Shown here: positions 14,819 through 20,709 of the stretch, in pieces
How the letters are laid out: the number at the start of each line of letters is the position of its first letter
Position numbering within the stretch: position 1 is the first letter of the stretch
Source: Chitinophagaceae bacterium
Lineage (GTDB): Bacteria > Bacteroidota > Bacteroidia > Chitinophagales > Chitinophagaceae
Length of the DNA stretch: 20,709 nt
Direction: 5' to 3'
NCBI GenBank assembly: GCA_025351145.1
Contig: JANXWM010000642.1
Coordinates: 1-20,709, forward strand
The notes under the pieces: generated by a model
The model's database searches: none
Told to the model about the DNA's origin: nothing
The model's input: only the letters and a program-made list of their open reading frames with translations
Made by a program: the position numbers and the translations under genes

Positions 14819-15424
14819 ATGATTAAGAAAATAAGCAGGCAAAGGTGCTATAAGCTATACCCGAAATTTCCATCAACATTTAATATCAGCGATCAGTTTA
14901 CGTATCCTGACCTGTATAAAAGTTATATACTTACTACAGAATCAAAGTCGGCAAAAGGGCATGCAAAAAATATGGCAGTTGCATTGCAGCATTTAGTTGA
15001 ACGCATGAATATCCCCTCACTCATTTTTATGGGTGATACAGGTGCAGCATGGCTTTCGCAGGAGAATGATTATTCACCCGTAAAAGAGGCCATGGGTTTT
15101 TTGGAAGCAGAAAAAGTGGGTAAAAAATTCAATGGCGGGCTTGAGCTAAAAACTGAAGATTTAAGCGCATTTATACCGCACCTGTTTTGGCTTGTGCGCT
15201 GCAATGCTGCATTACCCATCTTTTATTTAATGAATGAAGACCAAACGTTACTCGCTAATTTTTGCCAGTACGGCAACATACATATTTCAACCTTGAATAA
15301 AAGAGCTGATAACCTTTTTCATAAACATCTTCCTCAATCTGGCTTAACTGTTTTTACAGATTTGTATTGTTATGAAAGTTTTGGAAAATCGGGAAAGGTG
15401 AAGGGGAGAGGGATTGTGGTGTAA
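14819..15424 (+). CDS. Unrecognised 201-residue protein
   Basis: I do not recognise this protein. It has 201 residues, a basic N-terminus (MIKKISRQRCYKLYPKF), no signal peptide and no clear membrane segment, though ALPIFYLM and SLIFMGDTG are hydrophobic. The middle part (HAKNMAVALQHLVERMNIPSL, in parts HAKNMAVALQHLV and ERMNIPSL) looks helical, followed by strand-like segments. The composition resembles the host genes. It begins where the right half of repeat element E would be, and the left end of the prophage lies a few hundred bases after it. It may be a complete lone gene or a lineage-specific gene; there is no sign of truncation at its stop. Confidence 0.7.
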   Translation: MIKKISRQRCYKLYPKFPSTFNISDQFTYPDLYKSYILTTESKSAKGHAKNMAVALQHLVERMNIPSLIFMGDTGAAWLSQENDYSPVKEAMGFLEAEKVGKKFNGGLELKTEDLSAFIPHLFWLVRCNAALPIFYLMNEDQTLLANFCQYGNIHISTLNKRADNLFHKHLPQSGLTVFTDLYCYESFGKSGKVKGRGIVV

Positions 15425-15610
15425 GCTTTTCTGCAGGCAGCAGTAATTACTGATTTGCAAACTCATTTGCAGGTTTTTTGTAAAAAAAAATTCCAGCCGT
15501 TAAATCATTGTATTTATACCGGGTTATCATTGTTCAAAATTTTTTTTGAATGATTTTTTTTTATTCCCCGGTAATTCAATTTTAAGAATCCGGTGAAAAA
15601 CCACGCCTGT
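15425..15610. other. Non-coding stretch with a long imperfect hairpin
   Basis: No gene is seen here. TACCGGG (15517-15523) pairs with CCCGGTA (15567-15573). Inside it ATCATT and TTCAAA (15526-15538) pair with TTTGAA and TGAT (15545-15553). This gives a broken 57-bp hairpin that is rich in T on its 3' side. It may end transcription of the upstream 201-residue gene, which otherwise lacks a terminator. Confidence 0.4.
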
Positions 15611-15698
15611 TTATGTGATAAATCACATCCAGTTATGTGAAAAATCACATCAATTCATGTGAAAAATCACATCGGTTTATGTGAAAAATCACATTGTT
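15611..15698. repeat. Four tandem 22-bp units with 16-bp dyads
   Basis: Dyads lie at 15613-15628 (ATGTGATAAATCACAT, a perfect palindrome) and at 15635-15650, 15657-15672 and 15679-15694 (each ATGTGAAAAATCACAT). The period is exactly 22 bp, about two helical turns, so all sites would face one side of the DNA. The bases between dyads vary (CCAGTT, CAATTC, CGGTTT), which suggests selection on the dyad rather than a recent simple duplication. The half-site TGTGA resembles Crp/Fnr-family sites, but the spacer is 4 rather than 6 bases. It is either an operator array or a protein-binding array at the prophage end. Confidence 0.85.
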
Positions 15699-15724
15699 TG
15701 GTAAATATCTGCGCCGCATCTTTG
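15694..15724 (+). promoter_or_regulatory. Possible promoter abutting the dyad array
   Basis: TTG (15694-15696) and CATCTTTG (15717-15724, 7 of 8 to TAnnTTTG), spaced by 20 bp. The last dyad ends at 15694, right at the -33 position, where a bound protein would touch RNA polymerase. Predicted start is near 15731. Confidence 0.33.
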
Positions 15725-15785
15725 TTCTGCAATTAATCTCAAGTTGCTGACCTGTTGTTTTTGTTTAGTTTTTTCCGTAAAGGTT

Positions 15786-15890
15786 ATGGTTATTATGCTG
15801 ACACAAACTCGCGGCGGTTTTCTAATCGCCGCTTTTTTATGCAGTTTTCTGTCGGCTGGTTTGCTCATCAATGTAAGGGGGGTAAATTAA
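15786..15890 (+). CDS. Possible 34-residue hydrophobic small ORF
   Basis: ATG at 15786 opens a 34-codon frame whose product starts MVIMLTQTRGG and then has one hydrophobic stretch (FLIAAFLCSFLSAGLLI). An internal ATG at 15795 is an alternative start. The frame runs straight through the terminator hairpin at 15811-15838, so full translation would need read-through. It may be a membrane peptide, a leader peptide or chance. Confidence 0.22.
   Translation: MVIMLTQTRGGFLIAAFLCSFLSAGLLINVRGVN
15811..15838 (+). terminator. Intrinsic terminator left of the repressor gene
   Basis: GCGGCG (15811-15816), 10-base loop, CGCCGC (15827-15832), T-run 15833-15838. It would end a transcript of about 108 bases from the putative promoter at 15694-15724 and keep it from running antisense into the repressor gene. 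Confidence 0.75.
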
Positions 15891-15914
15891 ATTGTCCTAT
15901 TTATATGTATATGT

Positions 15915-15934
15915 AAAAAGTGCAAAAAATGCAC
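15915..15934 (-). terminator. Weak terminator of the repressor gene
   Basis: GTGCA (15920-15924) and TGCAC (15930-15934) flank five A. On the minus strand this reads as a 5-bp stem with a U-loop followed by a U-run from the A-tract at 15915-15919, about 75 bp beyond the repressor stop. The short stem makes it weak. Confidence 0.4.
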
Positions 15935-16009
15935 GACTGGTGTGGGTTTCAGGAGAAAATACATGATTACAGTATGCAATTAAAACGTCCTGAATAGGTT
16001 GTATTTGCT

Positions 16010-16603
16010 TCAATTTTGCTTCAATTTTTTGTCTATTTCAGCCGAAAAAGAAGCAAATTCTTCTTTTATTAGATCAATTTTTTGAAATATTTCTGTAAGC
16101 TGCATTGCTTTAGTAACTAAAAAATAAGTATTCATCTTATCGATATGCTTAATGTTGATTTTCAACCCCTTATTCTGTAATCCCATAAAAAGCATATGTA
16201 TAAATAAACGCAGTTCCCCTTCATCATTCTTTAAAAGCCGCTCCTTTAGCTGTTCAAAATCTTCTGAAAGAATAGTTTTCTCATCTAGTAGATCAATCTT
16301 ACCCGATATCTTACCTTTTATCTTACCTTTTTTATCGTCTGAATCTGTTTCATTAATCTTACCATTGTCCCTATTAAGGTCAAGAAAAATATCGAAATGG
16401 TTATAATCGTCAAGCAATTGAGAGATATGTACGCCAAACGTATCGCATATTTTTCTTAAGGTATCGACAGACGGCATAACCTGACCGCTTTCCCAATTAG
16501 AGTAAGTAGAACGTTTGATGTTCAATTCGTTAGCAATTTGTTGCTGACTTAAATTTTTATCTTTTCGGAGCTTTTTTAAATTCTCTTTTAAGCGACCTGT
16601 CAT
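16010..16603 (-). CDS. Xre-family phage repressor
   Basis: A 197-residue DNA-binding protein. Residues 3-64 form a classic HTH_3/Xre domain (LKENLKKLRKDKNLSQQQIA, then NELNIKRSTYSNWESGQVMPS and VDTLRKICDTFGVHISQLL), with the recognition helix around IKRSTYSNWESG. A basic linker with GKI repeats (NGKIN...KGKIKGKISGKID, about residues 85-110) follows. The C-terminal helical part, up to SAEIDKKLKQN, probably oligomerises. No peptidase motif of the LexA/CI kind is seen. It diverges from the transposition operon with 97 bp between, which fits a lysogeny repressor like Mu c in role, though not in sequence. A TTG at 16636 lies in frame; the ATG at 16603 fits the domain start. Confidence 0.85.
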   Translation of the reverse strand: MTGRLKENLKKLRKDKNLSQQQIANELNIKRSTYSNWESGQVMPSVDTLRKICDTFGVHISQLLDDYNHFDIFLDLNRDNGKINETDSDDKKGKIKGKISGKIDLLDEKTILSEDFEQLKERLLKNDEGELRLFIHMLFMGLQNKGLKINIKHIDKMNTYFLVTKAMQLTEIFQKIDLIKEEFASFSAEIDKKLKQN

Positions 16604-16637
16604 AATCAATAATATTTTTGCCCTTTTATTTGGCAAT

Positions 16638-16678
16638 GACCTTTTTAAGGGCTAAGTTTGCTTGTCCTTATAACGGAC
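16638..16678. promoter_or_regulatory. Two related 15-bp operator-like dyads
   Basis: GTCCTTATAACGGAC (16664-16678) and GACCTTTTTAAGGGC (16638-16652) agree at 10 of 15 positions. Both are imperfect palindromes of the form GnCC-N7-GGnC. They are 26 bp apart, in the divergent space between repressor and early operon, where phage operators are expected. Confidence 0.5.
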
Positions 16679-16700
16679 TAAACAAAAGTGCATTTTTTAT

Positions 16701-16913
16701 ATGAATAAAACAATAAATAGAGATACAATAAGAGCGGCAAGGGTTATAAGAACTGCCCAAATAACAGGGGTTTCAAAACGCCAAGTTCGTAGAGTTTGTG
16801 AAGGTAAATGCCAAAATGAGAATGTGATAAGTGTAATGGTAAGAATGGCTCAAGCCGAAGAAATGTTAGACAATCTTCTTATCAATGAAATAAAATCAAT
16901 AGTGCAATTATGA
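16701..16913 (+). CDS. Small HTH DNA-binding protein of the prophage early operon
   Basis: A 70-residue basic protein. The middle (IRTAQITGVSKRQVRRVCEG, residues 16-35) looks like a helix-turn-helix with VSKRQVRRV as recognition helix, and the C-terminal half is a helix (VISVMVRMAQAEEMLDNLL). Its place as first gene after the divergent repressor matches Ner or Cro-type regulators of transposable phages, which turn down early transcription; this is inferred from position, not from clear homology. Its stop overlaps the transposase start by 4 bp (ATGA at 16910-16913), so translation is coupled. Confidence 0.65.
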   Translation: MNKTINRDTIRAARVIRTAQITGVSKRQVRRVCEGKCQNENVISVMVRMAQAEEMLDNLLINEIKSIVQL

Positions 16914-18880
16914 AACTTATAAATCAAACCTTGCATGTTGAAGTAAGAGATTTAACGGCTTGCGGCTTTTCGAGATCATACATTGACAAGGCAACCTCAA
17001 TGCAAAATAAATCTTTGCCTTATTCAAAAGAAAGAGGTGCGAAGCTTTTCCCTTTTGAACAACTTGGAGCCAGGTATAAAGAAGCTATTGTTGAAAAATT
17101 TGGAGACCCCTACCAATATGTACAAAAATCACCTATAAAAGATTTGGTTAAGTATGATCTGGAAGCTGACAAGTTTTTTTCAGAATTAATGAATAGAAAC
17201 CTATACACCTTTTCTGATGATTGGGTTTTAAGAAATTCATGGGCTGCAAGCTGGCTGAACATGATTTTAAAATACAGCAAAAAAGAAATTGCAAAGCAGC
17301 AATTAAATATGAGCGTTGATACTTTTTACAAAAATGTATGCGACTTAATAAAGCGGTCAAACATAAACCTTCCTTACTCTGAAAAACGTCTCCGGTTAAA
17401 TTTAAAGGAATATGAGCAACAAGGCTATGCAATGTTTATTCATGGCAATACAGGTAAGGTAAGCAATGCGGCAAAAGTAAACGACGAACAAAGTGAAGCA
17501 ATACTTTTAAGCCTGATAGAAGACCCGCGACAACTTGATGATGTGCTTATTTGTTTCACCTATAATATTTGGGCAAGGGAGAACAAGTACAAAGAAATCA
17601 ACCCTGCAACTGTTGGTAATTGGCGCAGGGCAAAAGCACCTGAAATCACAACCGGCAGATGTGGCAGAGAAACATTCAATGAAAAATATATCAGACCTGT
17701 AAAAGGCTTGAAACCGTCTGCACCTTTTGTGCTTTGGGAAAGCGATGATAACAACCTGGACTTTTATTATCAAAATAATGAAAGCCAATGGAACAAAGCC
17801 GTTTCTTATGTAGTCGTTGATAGTTATTGCGGCCTTGTATTGGGTAGAAGTTTTAGGATAGCAAAAAGCCCTACGGTTGACATGGTTAAGATGGCTTACA
17901 TAGATGCAATGTACTATGTAAGAAGCTTAACAAAAGGCTGGCACATTCCCTTTGAATTAAAAGCAGATCACTGGCAGGAAAAAACATTGTACCCCTACTT
18001 TAAGCGTATAGCAAACTTTGTACCGCCGGCACACTTCAATAAACATCGTGGATATATTGAACAGTTCTTTGGTTCAACATTTTCTAAAAGATGTGCAGAA
18101 ATCTGTTCTGAAAAAAACTACAACGGCAACAATATCACCGCTAAAAATTTCGGAGTTAATCAGGAAGAATTATACCTGAATAAAAACAGTTATCCCGATA
18201 CTAATGAGGGTGTAGAAATGCAACTTCAAAAATACTATCACCTGTTAAGGCATTTCCCCGATTTCAAGCGTGAAAATATGAAAGCTCCGAGCAAGCAGCA
18301 ACAATGGCTCGATGGATGGAATAAACTTACAGACGAACAGAAAAGGCCTATTTCAGATATGCAATTTCTTCAATTGTTTGGCTTCACATTGCCTAATGAA
18401 ATCACGATAACTGCCAGAGGGGCAGAATTTCAGATGAATAATATTAAATACAGTTATGACCTGCCCAATCCTGTTGAACAAATGTATCTGATAGGAGAAA
18501 AAGTAAATGTTATTTACGACCCTTACGACTTAAGCCGCATACTTGTTACCAATGGCAAAAACATACGCTTTATAGCCAATTCGGCAACACTAATAGCGAG
18601 AGCCTTACATGATGCAGAAGCAAATAGCAGAACCATGCTAAATAGTGTACTATCTGTTAAAAAGGAACAATCCAATCACGTAAGTAAAAATGCTGCAAAA
18701 AGAAAAATTATTGTTACGGATAACCTGAATGAAAAGGCGTTACAAATGAGTGGATACATGCCCAAAGAAATCAGGAATGAAATTGAACACGACTATATTA
18801 ATCAACAACAAAATAAACATGCAGAGAAGTACGAAAATTTTTTAGATAGCAACCTTGATTTAACAGGATATACGGATTAA
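16910..18880 (+). CDS. DDE transposase, MuA-like
   Basis: A 656-residue transposase with an RNase H-like (rve) core. The likely catalytic triad is D279 or D280 (in LWESDDNN), D353 (in ELKADHW) and E384 (in HRGYIEQFFG); the last two are 31 residues apart, normal for this fold. The N-terminal 250 residues should hold DNA-binding helices for the phage ends: EVRDLTACGFSRSYIDKAT at 11-29 looks like a winged-helix start. Residues 480-570 resemble the small beta-barrel that follows the core in Mu-type transposases (PNEITITARG, NNIKYSYD, VNVIYDPYDLSRILV). The C-terminal tail is charged and would contact the AAA ATPase. It is coupled to the upstream HTH gene and is followed by a short hairpin before the ATPase gene. 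Confidence 0.9.
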   Translation: MKLINQTLHVEVRDLTACGFSRSYIDKATSMQNKSLPYSKERGAKLFPFEQLGARYKEAIVEKFGDPYQYVQKSPIKDLVKYDLEADKFFSELMNRNLYTFSDDWVLRNSWAASWLNMILKYSKKEIAKQQLNMSVDTFYKNVCDLIKRSNINLPYSEKRLRLNLKEYEQQGYAMFIHGNTGKVSNAAKVNDEQSEAILLSLIEDPRQLDDVLICFTYNIWARENKYKEINPATVGNWRRAKAPEITTGRCGRETFNEKYIRPVKGLKPSAPFVLWESDDNNLDFYYQNNESQWNKAVSYVVVDSYCGLVLGRSFRIAKSPTVDMVKMAYIDAMYYVRSLTKGWHIPFELKADHWQEKTLYPYFKRIANFVPPAHFNKHRGYIEQFFGSTFSKRCAEICSEKNYNGNNITAKNFGVNQEELYLNKNSYPDTNEGVEMQLQKYYHLLRHFPDFKRENMKAPSKQQQWLDGWNKLTDEQKRPISDMQFLQLFGFTLPNEITITARGAEFQMNNIKYSYDLPNPVEQMYLIGEKVNVIYDPYDLSRILVTNGKNIRFIANSATLIARALHDAEANSRTMLNSVLSVKKEQSNHVSKNAAKRKIIVTDNLNEKALQMSGYMPKEIRNEIEHDYINQQQNKHAEKYENFLDSNLDLTGYTD

Positions 18881-18881
18881 A

Positions 18882-18912
18882 AAAGCCCGATTGCTGAGAA
18901 CAACCAGGCTTT
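18882..18912 (+). terminator. Short hairpin between transposase and ATPase genes
   Basis: AAAGCC (18882-18887) and GGCTTT (18907-18912) could pair with a 19-base loop. There is no good U-run after it, so it is more likely a weak attenuator or an RNA-stability element than a full terminator. Confidence 0.3.
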
Positions 18913-18942
18913 CAATATTTATTACTTAAAAAAAACAAAGTT

Positions 18943-19710
18943 ATGGAAACATTGACAAATCAAACACAGATGAAAACCTTTCCATTATTGCAGTTCAAAG
19001 AGGTTTTATCTACTCTGGAAACTGCAAAGGATGAAGGTAAAACGGCTATGATTATCGGTTCAACAGGTTACTGCAAAAGTTATTGTGTTGACAGGTTTTG
19101 CAAAAAACATCCCGATCACACATACCGGATTACAGCCAGTTCATTGTACAAGCTCACTGATATTGTAAACGATCTCACAAGCCTTGTAGGTGTTGACTAT
19201 GGCACTATCGATGCCTCACGTATGCAAACGAACAGCATGAAAAGAAGGTTTGATGCAATTGTCTTAAAACTCATTGCGATAAACAAGAGCGGAGGCAAAC
19301 CCATAATCATTTTTGATGAAGGTGAAAACCTTGAAATTTCAGTGCTTAAAATGCTTAAAGCTTTATACGATGCTTTAAAAGATCATTGCGCAATTGTTAT
19401 CATCGGCACTGAACAATTACTGAACAAACTGCTTAACCTAAAGAAGCGCAACAGGGATGCTATACCGCAATTGTACAGCCGCTTTAAGCTCGGTAAAAAA
19501 GTGCTTTCACCCATTGTAAAGAAAAGAGATTTCAAACCATTTTTTGAGTACTACATACCTGATGAAATCGGGCTGCAGAAACTGTTAATTGAGTTATGCG
19601 ATAATTACAGGGAGTTAAACGATGCCTTAGAATCTGCATTGTATAAAGCCGCTCAAAAAGGAGAAGCACTAACAGAAACTTTTTTCAGAACCATAAACAA
19701 TATGCCATGA
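18943..19710 (+). CDS. AAA ATPase, MuB/TniB-like transposition target activator
   Basis: A 255-residue P-loop ATPase next to the transposase, as MuB stands next to MuA. The Walker A region is GSTGYCKS (residues 39-46), where the usual glycine before lysine is C44. Walker B is IIIFDE (121-126), sensor 1 is probably IVIIGTE (151-157), and R180 in LYSRFKLG is a likely arginine finger. The C-terminal 70 residues are helical. MuB-type proteins form ATP-dependent filaments on DNA, choose targets and stimulate strand transfer by the transposase. A second ATG at residue 10 is possible. Its stop overlaps the next start by 4 bp (ATGA at 19707-19710). Confidence 0.85.
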   Translation: METLTNQTQMKTFPLLQFKEVLSTLETAKDEGKTAMIIGSTGYCKSYCVDRFCKKHPDHTYRITASSLYKLTDIVNDLTSLVGVDYGTIDASRMQTNSMKRRFDAIVLKLIAINKSGGKPIIIFDEGENLEISVLKMLKALYDALKDHCAIVIIGTEQLLNKLLNLKKRNRDAIPQLYSRFKLGKKVLSPIVKKRDFKPFFEYYIPDEIGLQKLLIELCDNYRELNDALESALYKAAQKGEALTETFFRTINNMP

Positions 19711-20177
19711 ATTTAATATCAGCAGCACAGATCAAAATACTGCACACACTTTTAAATCAGTTGGGATTATTAGAGGAGAAAGCACGGTTTATAAGTGATG
19801 TGAGCAATGGTCGCACACAAAGCAGCAGGCAGCTTACTTTTTCCGAAGCCAGGGTATTGATACAGCATTTAAAAACAGATGATTCCGGTGAAAAAATGCG
19901 AAAAAAAATATTTGCCCTTGCCTATGAAGCGCAAATGATTTGGGGTGAAACAGAAGAGGATAAAAAAATGAACGGCGTTAAACTTAAAGAGTTTATAAAA
20001 GCAAAGGGAGCCGTTAAAAAAGAACTGAATAAAATGACCAACGCGGAGCTTGTAAAGACAGTATCTCAGTTTGAACAGATAGTGAAGCATAAGAAAGAAA
20101 GCCATGCCACTAAAGCCACTAAATCGCTATTGACTGAACTTAATATTGATAGCTCATTTAGAAAGCCAGCAAGATAA
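19707..20177 (+). CDS. GemA/gp16-like phage protein
   Basis: A 156-residue protein resembling Mu gp16 (GemA, DUF1018) in layout. The first part, ISAAQIKILHTLLNQLGL then EARVLIQHLK, fits the family's IHxAKxxLGL...LxxVLxxLK pattern. The second part, RKKIFALAYEAQMIWG then LKEFIKAKGAVKKELNKMTNAELVK (in parts), fits KIRALWxxL...LxxFVxRQxGV..L..LT..qa. GemA in Mu affects host gene expression and DNA topology, and the family marks Mu-like early regions. The match is by pattern recognition and moderate. It is translationally coupled to the ATPase gene and ends before a 74-bp gap with nothing notable. Confidence 0.65.
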   Translation: MNLISAAQIKILHTLLNQLGLLEEKARFISDVSNGRTQSSRQLTFSEARVLIQHLKTDDSGEKMRKKIFALAYEAQMIWGETEEDKKMNGVKLKEFIKAKGAVKKELNKMTNAELVKTVSQFEQIVKHKKESHATKATKSLLTELNIDSSFRKPAR

Positions 20178-20251
20178 AAGTAATTTCAAAATTTCGCAGG
20201 ACACTAACATTATTATTTAATCAATAGCATAACTAAAACCCCTTACTTTTT

Positions 20252-20521
20252 ATGATACGAATAACTGAAAAATCTTTAATAATTGAAATTCCATTAAAGA
20301 CACAAACAGCCCTTGAAATGCTTAACGACTTTCAAACCGGATTGTATGACCTTATCAACAACATTGATTATTATAAAGCTTCTCCCGATCAAACTTCGTG
20401 GGGAATCAATAAAATAATGCTTTTACTCAGTCAAATGAATTTAAGCCAGGAACAAGCCGAAATCATAAATAATGAACTTGTTAAACAAGGTGAGCTATTA
20501 CAGAAATTCAACAGAGCATGA
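20252..20521 (+). CDS. Unrecognised small prophage protein, 89 residues
   Basis: I do not recognise it. An 89-residue acidic, largely helical protein: a short beta-like start (MIRITEKSLIIEIPLK) and then helices (TALEMLNDFQTGLYDLINN; INKIMLLLSQMNLSQEQAEI; INNELVKQGELLQKF). There is no membrane segment. It lies in the early operon of the Mu-like prophage on the same strand as the transposition genes. Its stop overlaps the next small start (ATGA at 20518-20521). Confidence 0.6.
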   Translation: MIRITEKSLIIEIPLKTQTALEMLNDFQTGLYDLINNIDYYKASPDQTSWGINKIMLLLSQMNLSQEQAEIINNELVKQGELLQKFNRA

Positions 20522-20670
20522 TAAACAATATCAAGACAGGTGAGCACCGTGTTTATTGCCGGATGAAAGCTTGTTATATGATAACAATTCAAGGCTACAC
20601 ACAGTTAGAAACATCCAAAGCTGTTGACAGAGTTTGTAAAGCGAATGGAATTGTAAAACAACCAAGGTAA
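20518..20670 (+). CDS. Small 50-residue prophage ORF, coupled
   Basis: A 50-codon frame starting with the ATG that overlaps the previous stop by 4 bp. The product is basic with three cysteines (VYCRMKACYM and RVCKANG) and ends KQPR. No family is recognised. The ATGA overlap and the crowded phage context are the support; the length alone would not be enough. Confidence 0.45.
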   Translation: MINNIKTGEHRVYCRMKACYMITIQGYTQLETSKAVDRVCKANGIVKQPR

Positions 20671-20709
20671 ATATTCGCATTCCTTCATATTGGATAAAAT
20701 AACCTTTTT

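Larger units (their letters stand above)
15600..20709 (+). mobile_element. Left part of a Mu-like transposable prophage (right end outside window)
   Basis: The gene order is minus-strand repressor, small HTH protein, DDE transposase, AAA ATPase, GemA/gp16-like protein and small genes. This is the early-region layout of Mu-like phages. The left edge is not fixed: it must lie between the stop at 15424 and the end of the repressor at 16010. Candidates are a TG at 15608, at the edge of the dyad array, or a TG near 15872 (TGTAAGGGGGG). No target-site duplication can be checked without the other end. Confidence 0.75.

Noticed and set aside
15613..15694. Calling the dyads canonical Crp or Fnr sites
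   Set aside because: Crp needs TGTGA-N6-TCACA and Fnr TTGAT-N4-ATCAA; these dyads have TGTGA-N4-TCACA, so only a resemblance is claimed.
15611..15698. CRISPR-like tandem repeats
   Set aside because: The repeats are 16-bp dyads with only 6-bp linkers, and there are no spacers of usual length and no cas genes.
15689..15871. Minus-strand 60-residue frame over the dyad-terminator region
   Set aside because: It crosses the intrinsic terminator hairpin, has no clear start signal and overlaps the better-supported plus-strand unit; low complexity of evidence.
16604..16636. TTG-initiated extension of the repressor
   Set aside because: The ATG at 16603 begins right at the Xre domain; the extension would run into the operator region.

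Overview
This window reads as chromosomal DNA of a Bacteroidota bacterium, probably of the Chitinophagaceae type. The family-level placement is inference from gene content. The evidence is a GldC gliding-motility protein, a very long secreted ELWxxDGTxxGT-repeat protein with a type IX secretion (T9SS) sorting tail, TAnnTTTG-type promoter boxes, and the general lack of Shine-Dalgarno sequences before start codons.

Layout. Positions 1-2481 hold the end of a glycosyltransferase gene and a likely operon gldC-yqeY-cvpA. Positions 2699-3341 hold a minus-strand fasciclin-domain gene with a strong terminator. Then come an N-acetylmuramoyl-L-alanine amidase and a Dabb-domain protein (3520-5034), an orphan ParA-type ATPase (5366-6103), an esterase (6174-6905), an AsmA-like envelope protein (6948-9398), an unrecognised 87-residue protein (9725-9988), the T9SS-exported repeat protein (10244-13396), a proline-iminopeptidase-like alpha/beta hydrolase (13627-14667) and an unrecognised 201-residue protein (14819-15424).

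The spaces between these host genes carry copies of one palindromic repeat element. Its full form is 207 bp: a terminal TGAGCCA, 27 bp, the 19-bp core TTGCGTCGCACTCTTGTAC, a 101-bp centre, then the inverse of all of it. Copies A (2501-2708) and B (5054-5260) are complete. Copy C (9419-10120) has the same two halves pushed apart by about 500 bp carrying the 87-residue gene. D (about 13500-13596) and E (14694 to about 14790) are half-elements. The element edges touch expression signals: A forms part of the fasciclin terminator, D supplies a possible -33 promoter box, and the left halves begin 19-27 bp after the stop codons of cvpA, the Dabb gene, the AsmA gene and the hydrolase gene.

The right end, from somewhere between 15425 and 16000 to beyond the window edge, is the left end of a Mu-like transposable prophage. 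A minus-strand Xre-family repressor faces a rightward early operon: a small HTH protein, a DDE transposase (MuA-like), an AAA ATPase target activator (MuB-like, with an altered Walker A), a GemA/gp16-like protein and small phage genes. Short dyads between repressor and early operon look like operators. Just left of the repressor lies an array of four 16-bp dyads (ATGTGA-N4-TCACAT) at an exact 22-bp period. A possible promoter and a short transcription unit that ends in an intrinsic terminator follow it. Whether the array belongs to the phage end or to host regulation cannot be settled here.
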